Part shown: positions 47,927 through 58,685 of the stretch, in pieces
Numbering within the stretch: the first letter of the stretch is position 1
Layout of the letters: each line of letters starts with the position of its first letter
Assembly (NCBI GenBank): GCA_028564705.1
Contig: JAPXFQ010002454.1
Coordinates: 1,496,001-1,560,000 of the forward strand
Direction: 5' to 3'
DNA: 64,000 nt
Source: Apricaphanius iberus
Lineage: Eukaryota; Chordata; Actinopteri; Cyprinodontiformes; Aphaniidae
The notes under the pieces: model-generated
What the model was told of the DNA's origin: nothing
Seen by the model: only the letters and a program-made list of their open reading frames with translations
Databases searched by the model: none
Translations under genes and position numbers: made by a program

Positions 47927-48888
47927 CAGTGCTTACACACCGAATGCGATAGACGCAACCAAAAAGCATGACACGCCCCTAACTGGTCGCTTGCAGATTC
48001 GTACCTAGAAGCGTGTCCAAAGTGAACTAGTCGCGCTTTGAAACATGCCATTTTCACGCGCATGAAGCTAACTTGTGGGAGGACCCTGACCGACACCGCT
48101 CTGCTGCCTCCTCCCTCCTTATTCCTAGATGACTGGGGACTGTGGAGCTGGGACCGCTGTAGTGGGGGTTTGGGTAGCTACCAGTCGAACTGTGGCGGGA
48201 TCCATAAACACCCTGGCTCCTCGTCCAGTTTGTGCCGTGAAGGTCCAAGCATCCCCCCCGACACAGCAACAACAATGCTGAGCGGCTGTCCATCTGTCTG
48301 CGGTCAATAAAAGTTTATAATATAATATGTGAGCGCCGTGGGGACCTGCTGTGATGAAGTCATCAGTGTTCGTGTGAGGAAGCTGCTCATGGCTCACTTC
48401 TCGGCAGAGAGAGCGTTGCCTTTGCAGCCACAACGGCTCTTTTAAGAGCCACTAACCAAACCTCTTAAGAGCATTCCTGTCTAAATTGTTTTACCTCTTT
48501 ATAATGTTTGTTTTATATATGCGTGTCCTGCTGATGCTGTGACTCCATTCACTCAATAACAGCATCAGCAAGACACCTGTCAGCTGATTGGTTGTCGCAG
48601 TGGGACATGAAGCTGGAGTTTGGATTTCTTCAATTTCTGCAGCAGACATGATAACCACAAATGCACAACATGCACCACATAAAATACAGCACGTATTTTC
48701 GGTCACGCCTGAAACACACCAGCCGTGCTACTTGGTAACGCAAATCTGGCAAAAAGCTTTTTCATGACGCAAATCTGCTTCTGATTTGTTGCAGTATCCC
48801 CAGTCGAGCTTCATCGCGCTCCTCCATTGACTTAACATGTAAACCTGACTCTCTGGTCTCGTCTATCACATTTGGTGTGCAAGCACTG
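47927..48888. mobile_element. Harbinger-like element with TTA duplication
   Basis: The 962-bp element starts cagtgcttacacaccgaatg, and the complement of its right end is cagtgcttgcacaccaaatg followed by a tgatagacg block matching the left side. TTA flanks both ends (47924-47926 and 48889-48891), the TWA duplication of PIF/Harbinger. The open frames inside on both strands show no transposase or Myb motif. It contains copy B of the repeat with the histone-type stem-loop. Confidence 0.85.
48435..48450 (+). promoter_or_regulatory. Histone-mRNA-type 3' stem-loop inside a transposon
   Basis: GGCTCTTTTAAGAGCC forms a 6-bp stem with a 4-base loop and fits the stem-loop-binding-protein consensus GGYYYTTHTHARRRCC at every position. 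It is preceded by ccacaac and followed by actaac, similar to the A/C-rich flanks of histone 3' ends. A second short palindrome (cctcttaagagc) follows 14 bases later. Whether it is functional is unknown; no histone coding sequence lies upstream. Confidence 0.6.
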
Positions 48889-48891
48889 TTA

Positions 48892-49192
48892 CTCAACCTA
48901 TCAGCTGTTGTTGTAAACCACCAAAGCTTTTTTGTGCAGTTTCTGGCCAGCAGATGGCTGCTGAGTGCTGTCCCATAGTAAGCTGTCCAAGTTTCTGGAT
49001 CAAGAACCACTGAAGCCAGTTTGAAAGCTATAAATGAAAGTTTTAAAAACTCTTTAGTGTTATATATATGTCAAGTAAGCAGGCAAGCATCACAGTCAAC
49101 GGTTTGGAAATATAAAACTGTTTATCGTTTGTAAGTATAATGGGCTTCACCTAGAAAATTTGAATTAATGAAAGAAATTAACTTTTCAATAT

Positions 49193-49230
<38 letters not shown>

Positions 49231-49284
49231 CCAAGAGTGTTAAAGTCCCATGCCGTGCCAGCAGGTGTAGATATCAACCACTAT
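48892..49284. other. No gene; (AT)n microsatellite at 49199-49229
   Basis: AT-rich sequence with an uninterrupted AT dinucleotide tract. Confidence 0.6.
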
Positions 49285-50943
49285 GTTTACATGCAGTCAG
49301 AAAAAATCAAATTATTTACTTAGTACTAGTAAATTCTGACTTTTGAAATGCATGTATACACACCATAGTCCGGCTGGAGTCAAACCAAACTGGCCTACTT
49401 CCAATTAAGCTAATGCCCCATTTCCACTAGTGTCAGTACAGTATGGAACATGATGCTTTGGTGTGTTTCCATTACCTTTGTCCGAGCCAACCCCAGCCGA
49501 CACCTTTTTTCTGACTACCTCTAGCTTGGTTTCAAGCGTGCTGAAGCGACCCGAAACGCCCACCTATGAACTGATTGGTCCGGTAGTATGATATCCCTCT
49601 CACTCCTACACAGCAGGGGTAGCCACTGATTGGTCTGGAGTTGGTTGTTTGTCTCAGAGTAATCTATCAAATAAGCAGCAGACTGCAGTTAACTGCAAGC
49701 AGCCTAAAATTAAAAAGAAATCAGTGTGAGTCGCGAATTATATACCTCTTAAACAACGTGGGGATCTAGTGAGCATATATAATATTAAATCTATGTATTT
49801 CACCATGTTGTCATGTTGGCTGAGTGGTTAGTGTTGGTGACTCTTGTTCGGTAGGACGTACACAGTAGATTCAGGTTCACAGATATTCTTCCTGGTTTCA
49901 TAAAATACCTTTTCTAGATTTGTTTAAAAATATATATATTAATATTATATTTTTTATAGTTTTACGTTTGTTTTAGGATTTTTATTTCAATAAATGAAAC
50001 CAAAAACACAATTTTAATGGCAGAACAGTACTTTTAATTTGAGATTTTTCAAGTCATTATTTCTTCTATTTATTTTTGTGTCAAAATATGATTCCCCTGA
50101 CTAACATTATTAAACATGGGCCAAACCCCTCTTATTTTACAGGTTTAAAGGTTCAGAATAGAGAATGAATATTTACAGAAACACTTGATAGAGGTGACCA
50201 ATATGGCTTAAAAATTAAATGTCAGATTTGTTTCATACCATTCTGATTTCAGATTTTAATATTTTTTTTTCCTGCCCGATTCCCCCCCCCCCCCCCGTAA
50301 AAAGACATTGCAAGTGATAAAAATATTTTCAAAAACCTGTTTTTATTGCAATAACCCTGTCTTGGAGCTCACTTGAATTTAATGTCCAACTAAAATCAAG
50401 CTGCAAAAGTATCCTTGTAAAACAAGATGGCTAGATTGACATCACGCTGAGCTATAGAAGTCTAAGTAGTAAAAACTGTTTTCCAAAAATTAAATCTTCA
50501 GCAACAGAAGAGAGATGTTTTTTGCTGGAACTTTTGTTAAGTTAAGCCCGCCCATGTCATCGCCCTCTACAGTTCTTTTGAGATGGTAATGGAAATACAA
50601 CCTACCCGTTCCAGACCGTCCTGACCCATTCCATAATGTACCGTACTGGCCCTAGTGGAAATGGGGCATAAGCCACCCAGATAATGTGGTAGGACAACAA
50701 AATTTTTCTGTATATAAATGACATACCAACTGAGTCAAGCTAAGACTCGCCTGAGCACTACCCCTTTACACAAGTGACAAAACTCATACAACAGCAACAC
50801 AGCCACAACAAAGTGGAAAGAAAATAAGAAACGAAACAGTATTGTGAATATCCCGCTTTAACTCAGTCTGCTTCACTTAATTCACTTAATTCTAAGTTAA
50901 TAATTCAATTATTGCAATAGCTCGATTTAGATGTGCATGTTAA
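49285..50943. mobile_element. Terminal-inverted-repeat element split by a Harbinger-like element
   Basis: The left end gtttacatgcagtcag (49285 onward) and the right end, whose complement begins with a ttaacatgcacatctaaatc block, match the termini of the 43826-44032 element. Without the insertion it is about 400 bp and non-coding. Confidence 0.6.
49414..50668. mobile_element. Harbinger-like element with TAA duplication
   Basis: The 1255-bp element begins tgccccatttccactagtgt, and the complement of its right end is tgccccatttccactagggc. TAA flanks both ends (49411-49413 and 50669-50671). Further in, both ends have 'cagtac' and 'atggaac/atggaat' blocks. No transposase frame is left. A 15-base C run lies at 50282-50296. 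Confidence 0.88.
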
Positions 50944-53900
50944 TGCACCGTCCAACATTGCCTACATCACAGTCCAAATATGAAGAACCTTTACATGGCT
51001 AGAGAAGTGCTTGAATGTTTTTTTTCACAGATAGTTGGAGCTCATGTGTCACTTATGCAATTTACTTTTTCTTGCTCCGTCATTAACTTTTGTAATGTTC
51101 ACTAGACAGAGTCAGGACAAAAGGTGTGGAAAAACTCAAAGAAGTGCTTCACTATTAGAGTGGGCAATATGTAATCTGGGTCTTGATAGGGAATAAAATC
51201 AAATATAATAACAAGGAAACCACCCCATCTGTTTTATTTTTCCTTTTTAGAACGTTAATAATGTATATCGTAATGGAAAATATTAAACAACTTTAAAGAT
51301 CCAAATAAGAAATTCAACAGTTATAATCCAGGCAGATTTTGTCAGGTTTCTTAATTGGGTTTGGAGGAATTTCTTGCCATTGCAATATGATTTTAAGGTT
51401 GTATTCTTTGCTAATTAAAATGTTTATATGCAATTATATTATGTTGCTTCTTATGTATTCTTTTCTACTAATAAGATGTATCCAAAAGTCAGCTAAAATG
51501 TATTTTTTTTTAAGCTTATTTCCTTTAATGAATGTTTTATGAATGACTAATGATGAGTAGTCAGGATGAGTAATTAGGATAAATGAGTTTAAAAAAGTAT
51601 AACAGATCAATTATTTAGTTTATTAGTGTTTATATTGAGTATATTAAACTATAGCAAGAGATATCTTTAACTGCAGAAAAATAAATAACTTCCTTTGTTA
51701 TCTTCTGCATTTAGTAGACTTATGAATAAATCACATAAGAAATACTGAAGACACTAAAATGATCACTCACTGAAAGGGTTTGTTTCATATCCACAGTAGT
51801 GTGAGCAGGTTGGTGCATGTGTGTCTCGTCTACCTCCTCTCATTACAGTGGGTGAGCGGCAGGTGTGTTGTCCAGCTGAAGCTCACCGAGGCCAATCAGG
51901 AGGAGCACAAAGAGGAGCAGGTTCCCTGAGGCAGATGCCAGATTGTTTGCTCACATGAGTGGTATTGAGGCTTCCTACCTCCCATGTCTTAACGCTCCTC
52001 GAGTTTCAGACTCTCACGTTAACTGTCACTACTCTACAGAAAGTTTCATTGTATTGCTGTTTCTGGACTTCAGTGGTCTGTTTCCTCATTCTCTGTATCT
52101 GTTTGAAGACTTTTCCTCAGGATTCCCTCCGTGAATCTCCTCACTGCTCATCTGGTCAACCTCCTTGAGCCATCTACCAGAATTTCCTTCACACACTCAC
52201 ATGCCTGTCCACCCTCCAACATTCCCCACTCCACCACTCCAACCATGGGACAGGACGAGACAATCACATAGAACTCCACCACCAATCCCCTGTCAACCTT
52301 ACTGCTGTACTCGCCTCCTCCTGGAATACCAGCATGTCCTCCTCAGTAAAAAACATTTTTTTTCATATCATTACAAAAATTAGTCTAATTTATCGGACAT
52401 TAGCAACCTACCTGTCAACCACATGCCATTCTGGACTGTAGACGTTAATGATAATGAATCATATAACTGTAGTATATTTCAGTAAATGCCAATTGAGATG
52501 TTTTGTTTAATACATTTTGTTACATCATCATTATATTAAAATAATGCAAAAAATCTAACTATTAGTCTGCTCTACGTTTCCAAGATATGTTTTAAAAAAA
52601 GTTTTTTAAAATTTGATATATACTGCTTATGGTTAAAAAATAGATATTTTTTAACTAATAGATGTCTGGAATCTTCCTCCTACTTTTTATTTTCCTTGCT
52701 ACTTTCCTGAACATTTGTTTTGCTCAGTGTCATTTAACATCACTATTTCCTTCATATGTGGAAAAAAAGCCCTCAGCTGAAAAGGTGTATTTTATTCTTC
52801 CTTTCCAGCAATGGCTTAAAGATTTATCTAATCCCTGCACATTTTCTGGACTTTTTTTGTTTGTTACAACAAACTATGCATTGTATTTTTCTCAATTTAT
52901 TGTGCTATTTTAAGGTGCTTCCTAGAAATTAAAAAGCATACTTCTTAAATTATGGTTAGACACAACCTATTACGTATGACCAATGCTTGACGGAATTAAG
53001 AATTGGTCAACTATATTTGTCAACTCTTAATAGTAGTATATAAATTTAAATTATACAGTACAATTGTGGTCTACTTAGATTAATACAGAATACCTGTTTT
53101 AAGATTGCAATACAGGACACTACCTTTATATTAAGCAGAGGCGGGTAGATTACCCAAAAATTATGAAGTACATGTTACAGTACTTCAACACATTTTCATA
53201 AAAGAAAACAGTTAAAATTTGCAGAGCATAATCTGTTTTAACCAGTCTGTCCATATGAATTGGTCAAACCTGGACTGGAAAATTCTAAACTGATTCAGCT
53301 TACTTTAAACATGGTTTGTGAATTGTTAATCCTCAACTCTTAATGAAAACATAAATTTTTACTTTCCCCAAACTGTCATGAAAATCCTTTCTTGTGTTGT
53401 CTCCCTGAACAGTTGGGTTGATGTATGGTATATTTACAGGCTATCTCTACTATTTAATATAGTTTTATACTTATGACCTAGTGTTTGTTACATTTAACAT
53501 TTGTTACATGTTCTTTTGATATAATATAATCAAAGACATAAATTATATGTATTCTCTTCCTAGTTGACTTTTGCAGAGGACAGCAGACGCACACCATGCC
53601 CTATACACATGAAACCCTCACACAACCTTATTGGATAGTTAGACCTCATAGGGCACAGCCTCACCCTCAGTTCCCTTGGGCCATCTCCTACCAATAGAAT
53701 GATAAAAGGATGGAGATGAAGACGAGGAAGAGTAGTGGAGCCCGATGAGAAGGAGGGATAAGCAGTGCATGTATATATGCGAAATATGTGCACCATCAGC
53801 AGAAAAAGGGTCTGACTCAGCCCTTTGCTTGGCCTCGCTGCATGCTTAAACACATAGAGGCAAAGCCCATTAAAAATGAATACTTGCATATAATCACATT

Positions 53901-53983
53901 CACACTTAAAATTTAATGTTAGTACATGGCGACTGACAAAGAGAAGGGAGCACAAGGTTGTGTGATTATGAGCAGGGCTTTCA
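50944..53983. other. No recognised gene; LTR-like stretch and repeat fragment
   Basis: AT-rich DNA. The interval 51830-52360 is less AT-rich and has the look of a degraded LTR ('gaggagcaggttccctgagg', then cagatgccagattgtttgct), but its ends cannot be set. A scrap of the repeat seen at 22905-23057 lies at 53145-53210. The 131-codon minus-strand frame at 53560-53955 shows no motif. Confidence 0.35.
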
Positions 53984-54356
53984 GGCCTGGTTCACACAAC
54001 AGGATTTTTCAGCCAATTTCAGGCCGATTCTCCCCTTCCGACATGCCCAGAATCTCAGGATGAATCTCAAGATAATCTTAATAGAAGGCCTTGTGTGGTA
54101 GAATCAGGGCACTCTGATCAGCTCGGAGGGATGTCAGGACTTGTCCGATTGTAAATCAGGGATATTCAACATATTGAATTATCTCGGTCCGATATTGCAG
54201 GATATGTGGTGTGACAGGCAGGAATACACCTTGGAAGTATCTATTATTATTATTTACAAGTGACTGCTCACAGCACAGTCTGCAAACGCTTAAAAAACAG
54301 AGCTCAATTAGAGCAAAATGTGTAATGATGTTTCAGGGGAAAAAAAGAAATACTTA

Positions 54357-54534
54357 TTTCATTAGCATGAACCACGCCTACGGAGATTAGATTAGTTTTG
54401 ATTAGTTCATTTATTGACAAAGGTTAGAGAGATGATGTGTCTGGAAGGATGCACTGATGTAGGCTTGTTGACTCTGTGTGGGGGTGCAGTCTTCGGAAGT
54501 CGGTCTTCTTCTCGAGCCTGCTCAGGACCCCCCC
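54357..54534 (-). repeat. Split direct repeat B2
   Basis: About 176 bases, nearly identical to 55523-55698. Differences seen are gaaccacg against ggaccacg and tctcgag against tctccgag. It forms the outer 3' end of the retrotransposon on the minus strand. Confidence 0.92.
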
Positions 54535-54585
54535 AGACAAAGAACCTGAAAAAGACAGAGATTAGTGCTGGAACTTTGAAAAGCA

Positions 54586-55283
54586 GATGAGGGGATGAAG
54601 GGATGAGAGAGGGGATGAAGGGATGGGGATGAAGGGATGAGGAGGGATGAAGGAGGGATGAAGGGATGGATGAAGGGATGAGGGATGAGGGAGGGGATGA
54701 AGGGATGAAGGGATGAAGGGATGAGGGAGGGGATGAAGGGATGAAGGGATGGGGGAGGGGATGAAGGGATGAGGGAGGGGATGAAGGGATGAGGGAGGGG
54801 ATGAAGGGATGAGGGAGGGATGAAGGGATGAGGGAGGGGATGAAGGGATGAGGGAGGGGATGAAGGGATGAGGGAGGGGATGAAGGGATGGGGGAGGGGA
54901 TGAAGGGATGAGGGAGGGGATGAAGGGATGAAGGGATGAGGGAGGGGAAGAAGGGATGAAGGGATGAGGGAGGGGATGAAGGGATGAAGGGATGAGGGAG
55001 GGGATGAAGGGATGGGGATAAGGGATGAGGGAGGGGATGAAGGGATGAAGGGATGAGGGAGGGGATGAAGGGATGAAGGGATGAGGGAGGGGATGAAGGG
55101 ATGAGGGGATGAGAGAGGGAATGACGGAGGAGATGAAGGGAGGGGATGAGGGATGGGGTTGAGAGAGGGAATGACAGAGGAGATGAAGGGACGATGGGAT
55201 GAAGGGATGAGGGAGGGGATGAAGGGATGAGGGAGGGGATGAAGGGATGAGGGAGGGGATGAAGGGATGAGGGAATAGTAAAA
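54586..55283 (+). repeat. Purine-rich minisatellite between A2 and B2
   Basis: About 700 bases of units such as gatgaagggatgagggaggg, roughly 20-21 bases long, with shorter gatgaaggg variants mixed in. The plus strand has almost no C. It separates A2 from B2, which would lie close together in a standard Ngaro. A frame shift of purines by unit variants prevents any meaningful coding. Confidence 0.93.
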
Positions 55284-55335
55284 TGGGGATGTAATACTGA
55301 GACGAGATAAAGGATCAGGGGGAGGGAGGGTGGGC

Positions 55336-55522
55336 TTTACGAGACCACAGTCTGAGCGACGCTGATGGCTAGGTGCTCGGGTTTAAATAGATCACAGAGT
55401 AATTAGGAATGGAATTCAGGTGTGAGATGCCAGGTGAGTCGGATCCGAGTAGATTAGTGAGAGAATACTGAATATGAGGCGTGGTCCAGCTCACGAACCT
55501 AAGTTAACATATTAACTTACAT
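55336..55522 (-). repeat. Split direct repeat A2
   Basis: Matches A1 (60093-60304) in both outer parts: tttacgagaccacagtctga to 'cacagagtaatta', and 'ccgagtagattagtgagaga' to 'attaacttacat'. The middle 40-50 bases differ between A1 and A2. It abuts B1 directly at 55522/55523, the B1-A2 junction typical of Ngaro. Confidence 0.9.
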
Positions 55523-55698
55523 TTCATTAGCATGGACCACGCCTACGGAGATTAGATTAGTTTTGATTAGTTCATTTATTGACAAAGGTTAGAGAGATGA
55601 TGTGTCTGGAAGGATGCACTGATGTAGGCTTGTTGACTCTGTGTGGGGGTGCAGTCTTCGGAAGTCGGTCTTCTTCTCCGAGCCTGCTCAGGACCCCC
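55523..55698 (-). repeat. Split direct repeat B1
   Basis: Nearly identical to B2 (54357-54534). It begins 16 bases beyond the stop codon of the recombinase fragment. Confidence 0.92.
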
Positions 55699-55713
55699 AA
55701 AGTTGGTCATTAT

Positions 55714-55911
55714 TTAACGAAGCAAGGAATGAGCATGGTGCAGATCGTCGAGATTATTTTGAATGTAAGAACGGTATGCTGAGGATGACAAACGACCTAG
55801 GATTTGAATAGTCTTGTCGGAAATGCCTAAGTGAGAAGCTGAAGTGCCTACGCCCATGCGGATGGAGTGGATTGAATAATTATCAGGGTTGATGCCAGAT
55901 CTAAACGGGAT
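55714..55911 (-). pseudogene. Tyrosine recombinase, C-terminal catalytic part
   Basis: The minus-strand frame reads PFRSGINPDN, then YSIHSIRMGVGTSASHLGI, then ILGRLSSSAYRSYIQ and stops at TAA 55714-55716. HSIR is the H-x-x-R box, and the tyrosine in AYRSYI is at the place of the nucleophile in DIRS/Ngaro recombinases, which join the circular DNA copy into the genome. Only about 65 codons remain on this side. The frame is cut at 55911 by an inserted LINE tail. Confidence 0.85.
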
Positions 55912-56245
55912 TGATTAATTTCAATTCGGTTTATTTATATAGCGCCATTTCACAACAGATGTCATCTCAAGGCACTTTACAAAAAGAGTTATTACGATAC
56001 AATGTTTAGTGTAGAAATTACAGAACCACAGAAGATTGCGTCGTGGAATTGTCAGCAATCCCTCATACTAAGCAAGCATGCAGCGACAGTGGGAAGGAAA
56101 AACTCCCTTTTAACAGGAAGAAACCTCCGGCAGAACCAGGCTCAGCACAAGCGGTTATCTGCCGCGACCGTCTGTGGCTTGGAGAATACATAACAGAGAC
56201 ACAGAGGATGCGTCTTAGAGGAGGAGAGTAACCGTAACAGATTGT
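55912..56245 (-). mobile_element. LINE 3'-tail-like repeat inserted in the recombinase gene
   Basis: On the minus strand it ends in a tail whose complement is 'aatttcaattcggtttattt' (55918-55937), with the 'gcgccatttcacaacag' and 'aaggcactttacaaa' blocks beyond. The block 'gggaaggaaaaactccct' and 'aacctccggcagaaccaggc' (about 56090-56145) belong to the same common fish repeat. It splits the recombinase reading frame. Confidence 0.8.
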
Positions 56246-56440
56246 GTGGAAGCAGCGGGTAAGGAGGTCAGAGGTTATAGGAATCGGTGATTAGGTTAAG
56301 GTGTTTCTTGATTCTTAAGACCTTTGAGCAGCATGGATATGTGGCTAACGGAGAGAGCTGGACGGGAGTTGGCGGTAGCCAGTTTAATGAAGAAATTAAT
56401 GCCAGAAAGGTATGATTGAATAGTAGAAACGCGGATTTAT
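56246..56440 (-). pseudogene. Tyrosine recombinase, N-terminal part
   Basis: A minus-strand frame reads IQSYLSGINFFIKLATANS then RPALSVSHISMLLKGLKNQE and stops; another frame follows with PITSDLLTRCFHTICY. Together these are the SAM-like N-terminal DNA-binding helices of DIRS/Ngaro recombinases. At least one frameshift separates them. The central catalytic region with the first Arg is missing between this part and 55911, by deletion or lost at the LINE insertion. Confidence 0.75.
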
Positions 56441-56527
56441 AGGATTGGATGTGGACAGGTAATGAAGAGGCGAATAGAAGACGGGATGAGTGAAGGGAAT
56501 GGAAGGTTATTCGTTACATAGAAACTT

Positions 56528-57904
56528 TTAAAAAACTGTTCCATCTTGAAAGATAAGATGAGAGAGTTCTAGGAGCAATGCTGTTGAGGATAGCGTTCTG
56601 AGAAATGATGGAGAGGTCTTGAAGCTGTGTAGTTTGTTGTAGATGGTTGCTGAAAACAGTGGGATCGGAGTTGGATGAGGATCTGCGTCTGGAGCCAAGG
56701 ACCTGAATTTCTGGAAAAAGAGGCGAGAGAGTGAATCAGCGATGGAATTCCGATGGTTAGATACATGAGCAGCACGGAGAATGAAATGAAGTTTGGCTGG
56801 CGCCCGAGTGAGTCTTCGAATGAACTGCATGATGAAGGTTGAACGTGATCGGCTCTCTGAATGAATATGGATACAGTGTTGAGACCATTCGTGCCCCCAA
56901 AGTAGGGCTGCAATTACAACAGGATAGATTTCATAATGAGCGGATGAGAGAGAGGCTGACTGGAGCTGCAAACGTTCGAACTCGGAGGGCCATGTTGAAG
57001 CAAACCACCTTCCATTGTAGAAACCGCCAAAGCCCGTAGAGGGTGCTGCGTCAGTAAATAGCTGGATGTCATCAGAGGCGCATTTCCATCCGGCAGGGTT
57101 CTTCAATGGCAAGACGACCGTGAAGCGAAGGGATGTTTGCTGCGGTTGAAGGAAGGTGGGAAATGAAAGATCTCCCCTGCGGAATGATTCACATTGCATA
57201 GTAAGATGACCCAGGAATTCTAGAGAAGTATGAGGACCTATAGTCTTCTCTTCCGACAGAGGAACTCCGATGTTGGAGAATGCTTCGGTTAGGCTACGGA
57301 GGCCGAGAAAAGGAGGAGATGAGGCAGGGGTGATGATAAGAAAATCATCGAGGAGATGAAGGACGTAAGGGAGCCGGTAAGTGTTAAGGAGAATCCAACA
57401 CAAAGCCTCGGAAAGGGAGTCGAAGATCCGGGGGCTACTTCTGCAACCAAAGGTAAGTCTGACTGCGAAGTAATAAGCTCCTTTCCAAAAGACCCCAAAG
57501 AAACGCCAAAAGTCTGGATGAAGGGGAAGGACCTTGAAGGCACTAGTAATGTCTGCTTTAGAAAGCCATGCATTACGACCTGCTAAACGGATGAGTCGAA
57601 TAGCATGATCTATAGTGGCGTACTGCATTGAGAAATCAGGAAATGGTATAAGGCTATTGATATTGGGAACAGAGGAATTGTGAGGTGTCGACAGGTCGAT
57701 AATCAGTCTTTTCTTTCCCGAGTATTTGCGGGTTGCTACCCCAAGGGGGCTGATTCGAAAAACTGCAAAAGGGGAACGAGCGAAAGGACCGATCATGAAA
57801 CCCTCCTTAACCTCTTTAAGGAGTAAAGAATCGACTGTATCTGGATCATAAAGGGGGAGATAAAAGGTTAGAACAGTAAGTTGAGGAATCAGGAAAAACT
57901 TCAA
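56528..57904 (-). CDS. Reverse transcriptase - RNase H of Ngaro-type element
   Basis: The 458-codon frame holds: a lead-in EVKEGFMIGPF (31-41) and GVATRKYSGKKRLIIDLS (55-72); RT motif A in WLSKADITSAFKV (Asp118); motif B RLTFGCRSSPRIFDSL (149-164); motif C LHLLDDFLII (Asp186-Asp187); and EFLGHL (229-234). RNase H follows: LFTDAAPSTGFGGF (Asp285), SAHYEIYP (Glu325) and IADSLSR (Asp390). At the third RNase H site the sequence is HSES (348-351), without the usual Asp. The part between EFLGHL and DDIQLFTD is about 45 residues, much shorter than in relatives I know of, so a deletion is likely. The enzyme copies element RNA into DNA. The start Met is arbitrary, since the true lead-in is in another frame (57846-58028). 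Confidence 0.9.
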   Translation of the reverse strand: MKFFLIPQLTVLTFYLPLYDPDTVDSLLLKEVKEGFMIGPFARSPFAVFRISPLGVATRKYSGKKRLIIDLSTPHNSSVPNINSLIPFPDFSMQYATIDHAIRLIRLAGRNAWLSKADITSAFKVLPLHPDFWRFFGVFWKGAYYFAVRLTFGCRSSPRIFDSLSEALCWILLNTYRLPYVLHLLDDFLIITPASSPPFLGLRSLTEAFSNIGVPLSEEKTIGPHTSLEFLGHLTMQCESFRRGDLSFPTFLQPQQTSLRFTVVLPLKNPAGWKCASDDIQLFTDAAPSTGFGGFYNGRWFASTWPSEFERLQLQSASLSSAHYEIYPVVIAALLWGHEWSQHCIHIHSESRSRSTFIMQFIRRLTRAPAKLHFILRAAHVSNHRNSIADSLSRLFFQKFRSLAPDADPHPTPIPLFSATIYNKLHSFKTSPSFLRTLSSTALLLELSHLIFQDGTVF

Positions 57905-58028
57905 TGCCTGGGTGGAACCCGTGTGTGAAATCCTTAACTAAGAAATCAACAAATTCCCTATCTGGGTGGCTGGCCAGAGCAGAGATTAGAGCGCTCACCT
58001 TGATGGGAGTGGCGAGGTACTGTATCGG
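57846..58028 (-). pseudogene. N-terminal lead-in of the polymerase ORF, frameshifted
   Basis: Directly after the Gag stop TGA (58029-58031) and in the same frame, the minus strand reads PIQYLATPIKVSALISALAS then HPDREFVDFLVKDFTHGFHPG, the conserved start of DIRS/Ngaro polyproteins. It ends at TGA 57846-57848. The reverse transcriptase continues one base away in the next frame, at a CCCCCTTTA run. A one-base insertion is the simplest explanation. Confidence 0.75.
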
Positions 58029-58685
58029 TCAATCTGCTTTGGAAGTGGGGTTATGGGGGCAGGTAGTCCGAGCATGTGCCCCTCCGCAGAAAGAGCAGGT
58101 ATGCAAGAGCCTGCAGCTAGAGGCTGAGCAACCGAGGTCATTGAAGTTGTTGCACACCATCCTACCACCCTGGTAAAGGATGGGACGGCCGCGCTTATCC
58201 ATACCCCCGGAGACTGGTGCATTTGGTTTAGATTGTTGTGGCAGAGATTTAGGAATCATTGGAGGGGGAGGGGCGGCTGAGGACAAACGGTTGGGGACTG
58301 ATGAGCTGCGTGCCGATGATAGTCGAGGACGGAGAGGAGTAACAAGTGTACATGCAGTAGCGGGGTGGGAGGGAGCGCCGCAGAGGCTGCAAGATAGGGA
58401 TGCACGAGCTGCGAAGATGCGGCAATATAACTCTGAGTCTAGACAGCCCCAGTATGTACCTTGGTTGAATTGGGCAAGACGACCCGCTGCCTGAGATGAA
58501 AAAAGAATGTGATATTGGTAAAACCCTGTTCCTCCAAATCTAAGGGCCATGTCAAGGACAATAGATAAATAATCATCTAATTCAGTCTGTCGGTTGGGAA
58601 ATACTGAGCAAATGATGTCCCTATAAAGGGAGAATGCAAAAGCGAACTCTGTGGGGGTCAGATCTTTGGAGCTGGAGCTAGGAGC
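58029..58685 (-). CDS. Gag-like protein, C-terminal part with zinc fingers
   Basis: The minus-strand frame is open from about 58685, before the first Met (58550): it reads SKDLTPTEFAFAFSLYRDII upstream. Counting from Met 58550, zinc motifs are C54-x2-C57-x4-H62-x4-C67 (a CCHC knuckle), C133-x7-C141-x4-C146-x3-H150 (CCCH type) and C152-x2-C155-x3-H159-x4-C164. Such arrays bind the element RNA in Gag. It joins the upstream 460-codon frame by a one-base shift near 58680 and ends at TGA 58029-58031, after which the polymerase lead-in follows in frame. Confidence 0.85.
   Translation of the reverse strand, partial: APSSSSKDLTPTEFAFAFSLYRDIICSVFPNRQTELDDYLSIVLDMALRFGGTGFYQYHILFSSQAAGRLAQFNQGTYWGCLDSELYCRIFAARASLSCSLCGAPSHPATACTLVTPLRPRLSSARSSSVPNRLSSAAPPPPMIPKSLPQQSKPNAPVSGGMDKRGRPILYQGGRMVCNNFNDLGCSASSCRLLHTCSFCGGAHARTTCPHNPTSKAD

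Noticed and set aside
54586..55283. CRISPR-like array
   Set aside because: The units are contiguous variants of one purine word with no unique spacers, in a eukaryotic retrotransposon; it is a minisatellite.
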